Notes: generated by a model from the letters alone, not told the origin. DNA of 64,000 bases from Cyanophora paradoxa (GCA_004431415.1 QPMI01000502.1:1-64000), one strand, 5' to 3'. Shown: positions 20,201-28,714, counted from the first letter of the stretch. Program-made: numbers and translations.

Positions 20201-20603
20201 TGGGCCGAAGCTTTATACGTGTTCATTTGTACGTGACAGCGACGCGCAGCTTGATCTGCATGTACGCGCAAAGGGGATTCCGCAATCGTGGATCCAGGAG
20301 CACTGGCTACCAGACGAACCAGAGGCGAGGAAAGGGGCCCTCGACCGCAGGATCGCTCTGGATGCTTACAGGTGCATGCTCGAGGATCCCACGTACCAAC
20401 CCAAATGCACAATCGAATCAAAGCTGGCCCGTGTTTATAAACCGAACGGGCGGCAACGGGAGAGCGGAATCAGCTTTAGTTCCATGATCCAAATTCCGTT
20501 CGCTCGACAGCTGAACAAGTCGCAGTATACAAAGCGCAAGATAATTTCGGACGAATACTATAGTAGCGTCCCCCATGAGTACCGCGCAGGCGAGCCGAAT
20601 TAA
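17277..20603 (+). CDS. Protein-primed family B DNA polymerase
   Basis: 1108 residues from the ATG at 17277, intact; it replicates the linear element using a terminal protein as primer. The N-terminal 350 residues are poorly conserved and may hold the terminal-protein region. A Cys cluster, CPCCGKMF...CTFCNNC, lies at about 367-404. Exonuclease motifs follow: DFETF (near 433), FYNGSGFDYIF (near 497) and YVEDDVKAM (near 590). Polymerase motif A is DVVSLYPTAM (near 678), B is KIYMNGLYGKY (near 818) and C is FYTDTDSL (near 918). Motif A differs from the DANNLYG form of the element 1 polymerase, so the two belong to different pPolB branches. The 3' end overlaps the integrase start by 29 bases. Confidence 0.93.
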   Translation: MASTAALKAELRNLATELYDRGYVHGTFRNKLMRLADASSGTWGQTIRKYIATLLRLRSTIRPARRLYEGQLAGHFGAIAAARANAVQAEEAILEDVPNIFQDVEEIPVPQDLDGVLSHRHHRYPNLLFDKHVYAIEPTYDLESVKNLTIDVLGQLGIAEMIGRFVLIRFRFDNNHMYTTQLIQIRQNGLQSLTESLDERIAQWMSAQMSYQEDDFWTVTSIEVLIADNAAGALGNVPKLPFYHRTVDKLYCPMSPANDCVLECFEYVKLNPRGLSLKTVIEKLAKAPYASIRERLGLGKGMISLDRSTVEAICGFYSIDTTVTEWANTKFKELFRTQFDYSKRAILCNIDGHCYLIKKEATLGLERCPCCGKMFDLATHVEQCTFCNNCKRAYDPRKDHSSECQEMTRRQNVIGRQIKPCKPETEFTALDSVVCADFETFAANGKTHVPYAVSYCTIEKGEVSPCELIYGEQTLDLFMRWLERRSEKTTLVFYNGSGFDYIFVYKWLVLNRPNTALNVLRSNGKIKNMSWKTAAGGPISTFDPCLHIQASLKQACKDYGCTNVKGDFDHSKIKTWEDVERFKSEWEPYVEDDVKAMTELYIKYSTAVFDLYGLNVNTTQTTTASAMAFQIHRQTLINPISLPTYKDDQVLRQAIYGGRCLPFKRKFVSSGPDDYLVDLDVVSLYPTAMYENWFPTGKYKHITSPDALDRFCKILQSNQRSLMFIACVDVTIPQNLLLSPLPRHESNLGWSNLKPIERGWYTSVDINRAIKLGCEVTKVREVYLFDGKDQMFKTYMERMYCQKARSRKGTAPYATSKIYMNGLYGKYCQRPVITTSDLVTSYKRFREIQRSAQITDISIESDTRMFVTYEIEESKRDRAVTKPCFIGAFILSYSREIMDRFLIEIGAYWSIDAMPFYTDTDSLIVHRKYADLLRAKGYMKPAYDIATATDADICRQELGKLDCDIKGRIVEAYFIGPKLYTCSFVRDSDAQLDLHVRAKGIPQSWIQEHWLPDEPEARKGALDRRIALDAYRCMLEDPTYQPKCTIESKLARVYKPNGRQRESGISFSSMIQIPFARQLNKSQYTKRKIISDEYYSSVPHEYRAGEPN

Positions 20604-21761
20604 GCAAGCTTATTACGATCCGGAAACTGGCTTTCAGTCTGCGGCGAGGATAGCTAAGCGGCTCAATTTACCGCTATCAAGAGTGCAGGACGTACTTTCA
20701 AAATTGACGACTGCGCAGCGTTTTGCGAAACCTGTAAAGGAAAAGCCATCGACCAGCATAATTTACGGGGAGCCCGAAAAGTACTACGAAGTCGATCTGA
20801 TTGATGTGACCCCGTACGCGAGAACTAATCGAGGATTACTTTTATTATGAACGGTATCGATGTGACGACGCGCAAAGCGTATAGCATCCCTATGAAGACG
20901 AAATCGGAAAGCACTCTGCTAGCCAGTTTGAAGAAATTGATTGATGCACTCCCCTCGAAGCCGGACGTCATTCAGACAGATCAGGAGTTCAAAGGAACCG
21001 CAGCAACAATGCTAGCGAGTATGGGCATCAAGCATAATGCAGTGGAGGCGCATCGCCCGCAAGCAAACGGCAAAATAGAGAGATTTAATGGTACGCTTAA
21101 GCGCATCATTGCAAAGTACATGGATGCGTACGACACGGACAGATATATCGATAAGCTGCCTGCTTTCTTGCGCAATTATAATTCGTCAGAGCATAGGTCA
21201 ATTGGTACGTCGCCGAACGCTGCAGCAGAAAATCCGAAGGAGACAATTGCACGCAACGACTACCAGAGAGAAGCGTACGAGCAACAGCACTATTTTGCCC
21301 AAGCGGAATTTAAGGTAGGCGATCGGGTGCGAGTGCAGCTAGAGCGGCAGCGTTTCGACAAGTCTTCAAAGCCGACGTATTCAAAAGAAATCTACACGAT
21401 CACGGAGATAGGTGGCTTTGGGCCGCTGCTCAAATTTACGCTTTCGGGCTACGACAAAGCGGTGACCTACCAGCGACTATTGAAAGTAGCGGCAGATTCA
21501 GAGGAACGTCGTGCGGGCAATGCAGCACAGCGGGCACAGCAGCGCAGGAAGAAAGAGATTAATCTAATGCAAGAGAATCTAGACAAGAGTGATATAGAGA
21601 GAGCGCGCAAACTCGAGCGTTTGCAGAAGCAATTGTTGACTGCAGGTAAAGAGAAGCTGAACCCAGGAGGGGCAACACAGAGATGGTATTCGTCGTTCCA
21701 GAATAAAACTGCAGCGTACTCAGCCCCTGGCAATACGCGAACTCTCCGCCCACGCGCGTGA
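20575..21761 (+). CDS. RVE integrase of the Polinton, in two overlapping frames
   Basis: Frame 1 (20575-20850) carries an N-terminal helix-turn-helix-like domain (FQSAARIAKRLNLPLSRVQD) and the first catalytic Asp in YYEVDLIDV. Frame 2 (20847-21761) begins with an ATG overlapping the stop as ATGA. It carries the second Asp (VIQTDQEF), the catalytic Glu (NGKIERFNG), a basic SH3-like region and the C-terminal motif QRWYSSFQ...RTLRPRA shared with the element 1 integrase. The break falls inside the RNase H fold, about ten codons after the first Asp. A one-base loss, a -1 frameshift near GGATTAC, or stop-restart at ATGA could each explain it; no classical slippery heptamer is visible. The well-kept flanking coding suggests a recent or programmed event. 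Confidence 0.85.
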
Positions 21762-21827
21762 AAAAGAAAGGGAGCCATCTTGGCTTCCTCCTTCTTTCGC
21801 TCCCCTCTTTTTACTAATTGCCGGCCA

Positions 21828-22103
21828 TTAGAGAGCTATAACAATTGTTTGTTGGAGGGACTCTAGCAGAGCTAACTTTTCGTAGATTCGATTGCGATAG
21901 CGGCGATTGGCCTCCAGATGGCCCTCACTGTTATTGCGTTGATATTTCAAACTGGCTTCGATGTGACGTCGCCGGTAATCAGGATCTTCATTGTACCTGC
22001 GCCGATGGCTCTCCGCTCGCTTGGCCTTCCGTGCCGCAGCGATTTCAGGGGTGACAACAATTGGCTTGCGGCCTGGGCGCTTTGGCGATGATTCGGCATC
22101 CAT
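21828..22103 (-). CDS. Small Arg-rich protein, unknown function
   Basis: 91 residues, starting MDAESSPKRPGRKPIVVTPE. An AT-hook-like KRPGRKP lies near the N-terminus, followed by Arg/Tyr repeats (RRRYNEDPDYRRRHIEASLK). It is probably a nucleic-acid-binding protein by composition. A similar small basic gene occupies element 1 (1391-1645). It lies after the integrase on the opposite strand. Confidence 0.5.
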   Translation of the reverse strand: MDAESSPKRPGRKPIVVTPEIAAARKAKRAESHRRRYNEDPDYRRRHIEASLKYQRNNSEGHLEANRRYRNRIYEKLALLESLQQTIVIAL

Positions 22104-22214
22104 ATTTGCGGGTTTCTCGTCACAAACAAGGAGCGAAATAATTTTATGGCATCAATCGCAGAACGACCAACTGCGTTGGATTTCGAGAATTAAATCCGAG
22201 ATATAATTAAAACA

Positions 22215-22511
22215 ATGCCAGCAACGATCCGATTCGGCAAGTATCGAGGGGAGACGCATCTGGAGGTTGTTTACAGGGATCCAAAATATGCAGAATGGTT
22301 AATTTCGTGGCCGCATTTGCGCCCATACGATAAGCAAAAGCTTGAGCGTGCATTCGAAATGTGCCGCACAATAGAGGGCTCTGAGCTTAGGAAGATGATT
22401 GACTTCGCAAAGCAGCAGCGACGTCCTACAGTCGAAGCCGATGGGCTGGGCGAACTGATTACAGTCGAATCCGCCGACCTCCCAGAGCTCCCTTCATTTG
22501 AGAGCTTGTAG
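22215..22511 (+). CDS. DUF3820-like / exodeoxyribonuclease X C-terminal-like protein
   Basis: 98 residues. IRFGKYRGETHLEVVYRDPK and YAEWLISWPHL match the F-G-K-x-x-G...DPxYxxWL pattern of the small domain found in DUF3820 proteins and at the C-terminus of ExoX-type nucleases, and often alone in virus genomes. No nuclease catalytic residues are present, so I would not call it an enzyme. An ATATAATTAAAACA promoter-like string lies directly before the ATG. Its end overlaps the convergent gene at 22459 by 53 bases. Confidence 0.6.
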   Translation: MPATIRFGKYRGETHLEVVYRDPKYAEWLISWPHLRPYDKQKLERAFEMCRTIEGSELRKMIDFAKQQRRPTVEADGLGELITVESADLPELPSFESL

Positions 22512-23091
22512 AATTGGGCTCAGAAACATTGGGGGTAGCTGGCTTTACAGCTGCATCATCGAGAGCTTGTGAAGCCTTTTCTTTTTCGATTTTTAAATAG
22601 CGTAAATCTGGCACGTCCATAGGTCTGTGCTTAAACATCTCGCTTCGAAGCATCTCCCGAATTTTCGCTCTCTCTTGCTTTTCCTTAACGTATGATTCGA
22701 CATTAGCCGACCGCGCTTCCAGATCACGCAATTTCGCTGCAAGCTCATCGAACTGGCTTTTGCTCAAAGCTGGCGCACGTATTTTCGGGCCAGAGTACCG
22801 CGGCTCGCTAGCCATCGCTTGGAGAATTCTTGCAGCATCATCGTCGATATCGGACTGCATTTCGCTCACGGTTTTAACTTGTCCATGGCGATCGTCGGTC
22901 GCACTGGCATTCGCTGCTGCCGAGGCGATCGTTTTAGCTACGGGTGCATTTAGGCGGGGGTCACTAGCTAGCTCACCGCTAGGATCAGCAACAGCTGCGC
23001 CCTCAGTTGAGCCGCTTTCAATCAGTGGGGCGTTCGGCTCGGGGAGCACCCTTCGTTCCCGGTAGCCTTTTCTTGGAACACCGCGTGGCAT
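22459..23091 (-). CDS. Helical structural-type protein of unknown function
   Basis: 210 residues, starting MPRGVPRKGYRERRVL. It has a basic start, an Ala/Ser-rich low-complexity middle and a coiled-coil-like helix (about residues 110-150, ELAAKLRDLEARSANVESYV). It lies just downstream of the packaging ATPase on the same strand (10 bases apart), so it belongs to the morphogenesis cluster. Candidates are a scaffold or core protein; no family is recognised, and the His-Asp-Cys pattern of Polinton proteases is absent. Confidence 0.5.
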   Translation of the reverse strand: MPRGVPRKGYRERRVLPEPNAPLIESGSTEGAAVADPSGELASDPRLNAPVAKTIASAAANASATDDRHGQVKTVSEMQSDIDDDAARILQAMASEPRYSGPKIRAPALSKSQFDELAAKLRDLEARSANVESYVKEKQERAKIREMLRSEMFKHRPMDVPDLRYLKIEKEKASQALDDAAVKPATPNVSEPNSTSSQMKGALGGRRIRL

Positions 23092-23100
23092 CTTTTTCTC

Positions 23101-23844
23101 TTATGGTAAGATTTTAAAACGCTTCTTTTTGGGATGAACAGGCGTTGAATTTTCTTTCTTAGGCTCTTCTTGTCTTAGCCATTTAGTAAAACGAAAGCTC
23201 TTATCTTCAACGGCTTTATCAACGTACCAGGCCGTATCATACTTAGTTCCATCCAGGACTAGGCACTGATAATCATGCGCCCAAGTCTCGAACAAGGCGA
23301 TGAACTTATCTTTTGGGAGATGACTGAACTCTCTATAGATCGCCTCGAGCTCGGTATGATTAGAATAACTAAAGAAAAAGCAGTAATCGCTGTTTGATCT
23401 TATAGATTGACTAAGAGCTGTTAGCTTTTGCGTCATAAGAATCGTACTTATATTAAAATGGCGGCCCTGCGTAAAAAGTCGATTTACAGCCTTGCTGTTT
23501 CGCAGATCAACAGTTTCAGAGGCGGCAACTAGATCGTCCAATACAAGCAATATCTGCGGTGCTTTCTCTTTGTTTTCGATCAACTTTCGCTGTGAATCAA
23601 TGATTTCTGCAACTATGGCGGGTTGAAAATCGTCGTAAAGCTCTTTAGTTATTGCAGAGTATTCACCATTGAATTTGGTGGCAGTGAAAACGACGACTCG
23701 GTTGATCTTTGGATACAGCAGTCGAAGCAGATGCTTTGTGCAATAGAACGATTTGCCGCTATTGGACTTCGATATAAATAGGGCTTTGAAAGGGACCCTC
23801 ATGTCTCCCGGCTGGAACTGTGCGAGCTCTTGAGACTGATCCAT
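23101..23844 (-). CDS. FtsK/HerA-type genome packaging ATPase
   Basis: 247 residues from the ATG at 23844 (the frame stays open to 23901, but without an ATG). Walker A is FISKSNSGKS near residues 24-33 and Walker B is ILLVLDDL near 105. A downstream Gln in the MTQK segment fits sensor positions of A32-like viral ATPases. These drive viral DNA into preformed capsids and are core genes of Polintons, virophages and large DNA viruses. It starts 62 bases after the capsid gene stop, on the same strand. Length is normal for the family. Confidence 0.85.
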   Translation of the reverse strand: MDQSQELAQFQPGDMRVPFKALFISKSNSGKSFYCTKHLLRLLYPKINRVVVFTATKFNGEYSAITKELYDDFQPAIVAEIIDSQRKLIENKEKAPQILLVLDDLVAASETVDLRNSKAVNRLFTQGRHFNISTILMTQKLTALSQSIRSNSDYCFFFSYSNHTELEAIYREFSHLPKDKFIALFETWAHDYQCLVLDGTKYDTAWYVDKAVEDKSFRFTKWLRQEEPKKENSTPVHPKKKRFKILP

Positions 23845-23906
23845 CAAAAAATTAACTACCGAGATTCGCAGGCGCAGCCAAGGCAGCTTGTCTGACGACA
23901 CTTCGA

Positions 23907-25295
23907 CTAGAGGTTCACCTTGCGAAGGCCCGCAGCATCAACAATTAGGACAGTGTGCAGGAGAGCGCGAACCTGGACGTAAATCTTGTTGTTTGCATCG
24001 TAAGCGGCAGGATTCATGATATTCAGGAAGCAGCTGCTGCTGTTGGTGAGATCCACGAAACCAGTTTGAGCTGCATTTCGGATCGATTTATCCCCACTAA
24101 TGCAAAATGGCAATCCACTCAGGACATATCTGTTAAGAGGCGCGTCGAGATTTGAGCACTTGAACACATCAGCAATGAGCTCAGCACCTTGCAAGAGTGG
24201 CACAGGCTCGTTAGAATAAAGTCGCTGGCCATTCAATTCGCAGGAAATAGTTATGTCACGAGCATTGGCCTCAGTTTTAAGGACACTGTGTTTTCCATCA
24301 GTTTGGTTCATATTTGTCTGCTTGCGAATGCTAACAAAAAGGCCATAGCAGAGCCCACTGATCTGCGACAGATTAATCCGTGTAGGTGCACCAGCCCCTG
24401 CATAGGTGATCGAGTCAGCATCAACCCAGCCAACCTCAGTGGCAGGAATGGCGATTCCAGACGATTTGACTTTTTCAATAACCTGTGCAAAAGTAGCCTC
24501 ATCAACGTTGATGCAGTGAGCTATAATCTTTGGATTCGATAGCTCGGGATTGGCAGGAGTGACAGTGAGGACATTGGGGGTTATATTCTGGCCAATGTTT
24601 GCAGGGGATGCAGCGGCAGCTCCTACGCTCCCAAGTCCATCATCTTTAGAGGCATCACCGTTTGCGGCATATTCTGCTACAAACCTACCACCATAGCTGG
24701 TCTCAACGAAGCCCTGGGCACGGTCACGGAACCAAACCTCCACAGACACCTCGCCCGATAGCGCACCAATTGGAAGCACTGAGCCCTCCCAGGGACAGGG
24801 GATCTTTACACTGAAAATACCTCCAGCACGATTGCTCCCCTGAGGTGGTGTTCCATGAAGCCAGCCACCGGATCGGTACTTCTTTTTAAGCTGAGCATCA
24901 TCATTGAAAATCAGAGCGCTGTGAACAAGCCAGTCCTCGGGGACAATGTAGCTGTAGGAAGCATATTTGATTTCGATTCGCTTTACGAGAGCACCAACCG
25001 ATCGCAAATAACCAGTGCGAACCAGGTCAGTGTCACCAGTAAATGCGGTCAGCTCTGGAAGGGTAAACTGGAGTTCGAGCCCCTGAAGGAAATTGTAGCG
25101 GGGCAGGAAATAAGTAACCCTCTTTCCGAAGCAGTCTCCATAGTCATTGCTTGGGTTGACAACAACACGCACAGGCTTTGTTTGGCTGGTTAGACCTAAC
25201 ATAAGCTCATTGTTCATGAAAAAGTCCTTAGCTTCCTGCGGAGTTGTCAGGAGCTCTTTGAGACCGAGTCGCTGCAAGTTTTGGGTAACATCCAT
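23907..25295 (-). CDS. Putative major capsid protein (double jelly-roll type)
   Basis: 462 residues, intact. Beta-rich throughout, with LELQFTLPELTAF and VGALVKRIEIKYASY...EDWLVHS near residues 75-140. This resembles the N-terminal jelly roll of Polinton/virophage capsids, where a lead-in strand is followed by a xIxRIEIxxGG-type strand and an EWL motif. Position next to the ATPase, size and lack of other domains support the call. A structure comparison has not been done here, so it rests on pattern and context. An ATTATATAC box lies just before the ATG. Confidence 0.7.
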   Translation of the reverse strand: MDVTQNLQRLGLKELLTTPQEAKDFFMNNELMLGLTSQTKPVRVVVNPSNDYGDCFGKRVTYFLPRYNFLQGLELQFTLPELTAFTGDTDLVRTGYLRSVGALVKRIEIKYASYSYIVPEDWLVHSALIFNDDAQLKKKYRSGGWLHGTPPQGSNRAGGIFSVKIPCPWEGSVLPIGALSGEVSVEVWFRDRAQGFVETSYGGRFVAEYAANGDASKDDGLGSVGAAAASPANIGQNITPNVLTVTPANPELSNPKIIAHCINVDEATFAQVIEKVKSSGIAIPATEVGWVDADSITYAGAGAPTRINLSQISGLCYGLFVSIRKQTNMNQTDGKHSVLKTEANARDITISCELNGQRLYSNEPVPLLQGAELIADVFKCSNLDAPLNRYVLSGLPFCISGDKSIRNAAQTGFVDLTNSSSCFLNIMNPAAYDANNKIYVQVRALLHTVLIVDAAGLRKVNL

Positions 25296-25339
25296 CGAAG
25301 TATATAATTGCAGTGAAAGAAAATAATTTGGGACTTAGC

Positions 25340-26296
25340 TCAATTTGACGAATTGATCCAAGGATATGTCTTCGATCTTTTCTGGAGCTGAAGCTTGGCG
25401 AGCTCGTAGACAACATCACCATTGGGTTCATCTGGGCCATAACGAATTTCGAGTATAAATGAGACAGGACCTCCATTTAAATCAGCAATTCGCTGCATAA
25501 AATCGTAAATCTCAATAGTCACAGAGTAGAGGTCCAGCTTTGAATAAATATACTTGTACAAAGGATGTGCTTCAGTTGAATCATAGTATGCTATCTCGCC
25601 TGGACGAAGGACGCTTGGAATGCTCAGCTTTGAGAAGAAGCCAGGTATTGACGTGTTCGGCATACTGACAAGGTCACCAATTTCAGGAATGCGTAGGAGC
25701 ACATGATCATCGGGAGTGACATCAGGCTCATAAGCGCCTGCTATATATTCAGTATTTATAGATAATGTCTTTGACCGAATCGGTAGAATTGATCGCAGCC
25801 CTAGAAGCTTTGCAGTTCGCTGAGCCCTTGCAACGGCCTGGTAGTTTCTGACTTCCCGCCCACCCTGGTTCGTTGGCAACATCAGAGCAATAAAGAACTC
25901 GAAGTTAGCTGTGAACCCTATTAATTTGATCGCTGAATTATACGTGCACGTGATACCTGTTCCCGTCAACCTTTCGTTTATCTCTGTCACAAGCGAGGTG
26001 ACGTCGTAATTTCCAGGTGGAATTGCAATGTTATTCCACGCTCCAAAGCCGGCCTGAGGTGGGTCGGGTCCTTCATTAGTAGGATCATATTTGCACCAAT
26101 ATATGTAGGTGTCAAAGACCAAATCCTCTGCTGGATCGAGTACATCAATTGTGCTCATTGTGTTGGGGATCTCAGCTGATACCAAGCGCACGGCTTTCAC
26201 ATCCTGATAAACTTTAGGCAGTCTTACTTTAAATTTCGAGGTGGATGTCAGCTCCTCCGCTTGGTGACTTGCAATGCAGACGTAGTCCGTAGGCAT
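25340..26296 (-). CDS. Putative minor capsid / penton-type protein
   Basis: 318 residues. The start, FKVRLPKVYQDVKAVRLVSA followed by EIPNTM, is the pattern seen in many virion proteins of Polinton-like and large DNA viruses (residues about 22-45). The rest is beta-rich, ending in VSFILEIRYG...NGDVVYEL. It lies immediately upstream of the capsid gene. In Polintons a single jelly-roll penton occupies this role; which of this and 26324 is the penton cannot be decided here. Confidence 0.6.
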   Translation of the reverse strand: MPTDYVCIASHQAEELTSTSKFKVRLPKVYQDVKAVRLVSAEIPNTMSTIDVLDPAEDLVFDTYIYWCKYDPTNEGPDPPQAGFGAWNNIAIPPGNYDVTSLVTEINERLTGTGITCTYNSAIKLIGFTANFEFFIALMLPTNQGGREVRNYQAVARAQRTAKLLGLRSILPIRSKTLSINTEYIAGAYEPDVTPDDHVLLRIPEIGDLVSMPNTSIPGFFSKLSIPSVLRPGEIAYYDSTEAHPLYKYIYSKLDLYSVTIEIYDFMQRIADLNGGPVSFILEIRYGPDEPNGDVVYELAKLQLQKRSKTYPWINSSN

Positions 26297-26323
26297 CTTT
26301 TTTATATCAGTTAGAGAATAAAA
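26297..26323. promoter_or_regulatory. Shared divergent promoter between two capsid-type genes
   Basis: 27 bases separate two divergent ATGs. The gap is AT-rich and, read on the minus strand, gives GATATAAAAAAG directly before the ATG; the plus side has GAGAATAAAA. It is compatible with a minimal late viral promoter. Confidence 0.45.
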
Positions 26324-27214
26324 ATGCGGCTTACCTTTGACAGCAGAGACAGAAGGCCAATCGATTCCGAGGCAAACTTTGTGCTCGAAATCAATGAACC
26401 TATAATCAATCCAGTTGCTGTTCGACTTACCCAGTGTGAGTTCGCAAACAGCCTTTACACCAGCATTAAAGATGAGTATCTTTCGATCACCTTTCCCTAC
26501 ATTGGGACAGAAAATCTGGCGGTTTTTGAGCCTGGCATAATTACTACTGCAAATCTGGGCGAAACAGATATTTATAACTTTGGCCTATCGTTTAATATTA
26601 GGCTAGAAGGGATCTCAATCGCATATTTCAAATTGTTTCGAGACCCAGAGACGTTGAAAATGTCTGCCTATTGCAGCCGTTCCTGCACACTGACCTGCCA
26701 GTTCAAAGCTCTATCGAATCTGCTTGGGCTGAACCGAAATGAGTCTCTCCAGCTGTCTCCTATCGTGCTTGAAGGGGGGCAAAGACCAGCAACTGCAGCT
26801 GAGCGGTATCTCGAGGTTGCTGGCATTCCAGTTACACCTGCTCACCCTGAGTACGGCATTGATTTCACCGGAAGAATGCGGAGTGAGCCACTTGGTTATG
26901 CTGTCGAATTTCCAAAGATAATCGACATGAACAGCGACCAGTACCTCTTCCTTGTCTGCGAAGAGCTACGGCCATTTGCTTCAAAGCTTCGCCGCGGGGC
27001 CAAAACAATGTGCAATTATGGGCTCGCTCGAATTCAAATGAGCCAGGACGTTGGCAAGTTCGTTTATATAAATCAGGAAAATGACGGCGAGTGGATCCCC
27101 ATCGAAGAGCGCCTAGTGCTGACCTCTTTGCGACTGCGCATTGTCGACAGAGATGGTGATGACGTCTCTCTGAATGGCCTGCCATGGTCTGGTGAACTGC
27201 AATTTTTAGTTTAG
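26324..27214 (+). CDS. Second putative minor capsid / penton-type protein
   Basis: 296 residues. It opens with LTFDSRDRRPIDSEANFVLE and VRLTQCEFANSLYTS, the same architecture as 25340 (strand, proline turn, V-x-L-x-x-x-E-F-x-N-S). It ends LRLRIVDRDGDDVSLNGLPW, a closing pattern common to viral minor capsid proteins. It is divergent from 25340 and overlaps the end of the phospholipase by 9 bases. Confidence 0.6.
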   Translation: MRLTFDSRDRRPIDSEANFVLEINEPIINPVAVRLTQCEFANSLYTSIKDEYLSITFPYIGTENLAVFEPGIITTANLGETDIYNFGLSFNIRLEGISIAYFKLFRDPETLKMSAYCSRSCTLTCQFKALSNLLGLNRNESLQLSPIVLEGGQRPATAAERYLEVAGIPVTPAHPEYGIDFTGRMRSEPLGYAVEFPKIIDMNSDQYLFLVCEELRPFASKLRRGAKTMCNYGLARIQMSQDVGKFVYINQENDGEWIPIEERLVLTSLRLRIVDRDGDDVSLNGLPWSGELQFLV

Positions 27215-28690
27215 GTAACGTCCCCGGAAATCAAGCCGGAACGCATTCACATTTATAAATTCGTTTGTTATAATTTGCACATAGTTATAAACCTGTGGGG
27301 TGATCAAATGCGAGTCACTATGCATTAGATCAAAGCCTGTCATAGATGGGTTTGCAGCAAGCACATTTGCTAGGACCGTATTCTCAAATAGTGACCCGTC
27401 TCGTAAATATCCTAAGTTGGTCAGAATGCTGAAATTAAATAGGACTCCGGCAGCAAAGGCTGGCCCATACATAATGATTTGATGTAGCTCAAAAGGCTTT
27501 GGAAATTCGACTCTGATCCAGGGATTAGGTAGAGTGCCACCTTGGAACCCTGTTGAGTTGGGTCGCACATGAGAAGGTGGGTGCAATTCCTCAAAGTCGT
27601 TGCTTATGATGTTTGCATCTGGAATTATAAACCAGTTTACATCAAATGGCGGCTCAACTGTTAAAGTAGACGATATGATTAGTCTCTCATCGTTCAGTAG
27701 GTCGTAGTTCGCCAATAGAAAGCTGCAGAGTGCATTTATTTTAGCATTTATTTCGATTTGTTTCAGCCATAAATCTGTTGTGGAAATCAAATAAGAAATA
27801 TTCGATGGGGAGGCATCATCAAGCTTGCTCATGACTGCAGCTGGCAGCGGAACACTTAAACGCCAGTATCTAGTTAGATTCCTATCTGCATCAACTGGAA
27901 GCAGTTCCTGCATTTGAAAGTGCGATTCCAGCTCGCTACCTGACATTAGCATAGAAATGATTGGGCTGCCTGAGAGGGATAGGATCCAGCCCAGAGCGCC
28001 CCAGCCTGACGTCTCCGAATTCGAAAAGCCTGCAGTCAATTGCTCACTGGCTTGGACCTCACCACAGCTAATGCTCACAAGAACAATTGGATCTTCTGCA
28101 TCGTAAATTTTACTGGCGTGGCTGAGTGCAGCAACTGAGGGATTATTCAAACAGGCTATCGCCCCGTCAACAAGGTTTTTGTCCCCTAGAACCTTCGGTG
28201 GAAAGAATGTAGGCGCTGCAGAAGATGCTCTCACTGCATCACGAATCAGCGTGCTTGAATATGGCCCATCCTTCGTAAAAACTACTGGCTGCATCCGAAC
28301 TGTATCAAACGCTGTAATTAATACGTCTTTTGTCGATTCTGCAATTGTGTAGTCCAGGGCAACGTCTGTAAGCACCGACTCCAGAGGATTTGCATCATAG
28401 CGGCTTCCTGAGAGCAAGCTTGTCAGTGATCTTGGATTTGCAAATATTGTTGGCAGGTTCGTTTGATATAGACTCAAGATATCACCTGCAGAATATCGGT
28501 AAGCAAGAACAGAGCCTGGAGTTGATGGGATCGCCAATCCGGCCGCTATTATTGCCCCTGTTGAGGTGCCTGCAAAGAAATCAAACAGCTGTGGTATTGC
28601 TTTCCCAGTAATCGCCTCAATCCGCTGTAGAATTCGGGCTATGACTATTCCACGAGCACCTCCACCTGATAGTGAGAGAATGACCTTCAT
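27206..28690 (-). CDS. Patatin-like phospholipase
   Basis: 494 residues from the ATG at 28690. Patatin family: the oxyanion-hole loop SGGGARG (residues 8-14), the nucleophile Ser in GTSTG (41-45) and the partner Asp in LVDGAI (near 188) are all present, so the enzyme should be active. These enzymes cleave fatty acids from membrane phospholipids. The last 170 residues are extra to the domain and may be a binding module (beta-rich, VRPNSTGFQGG). Its place among virion genes, facing the fibre gene, suggests a role in crossing host membranes or in release; that is inference. The open frame runs further 5' but the ATG next to the promoter is preferred. Confidence 0.85.
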   Translation of the reverse strand: MKVILSLSGGGARGIVIARILQRIEAITGKAIPQLFDFFAGTSTGAIIAAGLAIPSTPGSVLAYRYSAGDILSLYQTNLPTIFANPRSLTSLLSGSRYDANPLESVLTDVALDYTIAESTKDVLITAFDTVRMQPVVFTKDGPYSSTLIRDAVRASSAAPTFFPPKVLGDKNLVDGAIACLNNPSVAALSHASKIYDAEDPIVLVSISCGEVQASEQLTAGFSNSETSGWGALGWILSLSGSPIISMLMSGSELESHFQMQELLPVDADRNLTRYWRLSVPLPAAVMSKLDDASPSNISYLISTTDLWLKQIEINAKINALCSFLLANYDLLNDERLIISSTLTVEPPFDVNWFIIPDANIISNDFEELHPPSHVRPNSTGFQGGTLPNPWIRVEFPKPFELHQIIMYGPAFAAGVLFNFSILTNLGYLRDGSLFENTVLANVLAANPSMTGFDLMHSDSHLITPQVYNYVQIITNEFINVNAFRLDFRGRYLN

Positions 28691-28714
28691 TTTTAAAAGG
28701 GGGCTTATATAAAA
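28691..28714. promoter_or_regulatory. Shared divergent promoter, phospholipase and fibre genes
   Basis: Only 24 bases, TTTTAAAAGGGGGCTTATATAA..., separate the two ATGs. The TTATATAAAA box is nearly palindromic, which would suit use in both directions. Confidence 0.5.

Noticed and set aside
21088-21318. Plus-strand frame inside the integrase
   Set aside because: Alternative frame of the integrase with no supporting features.
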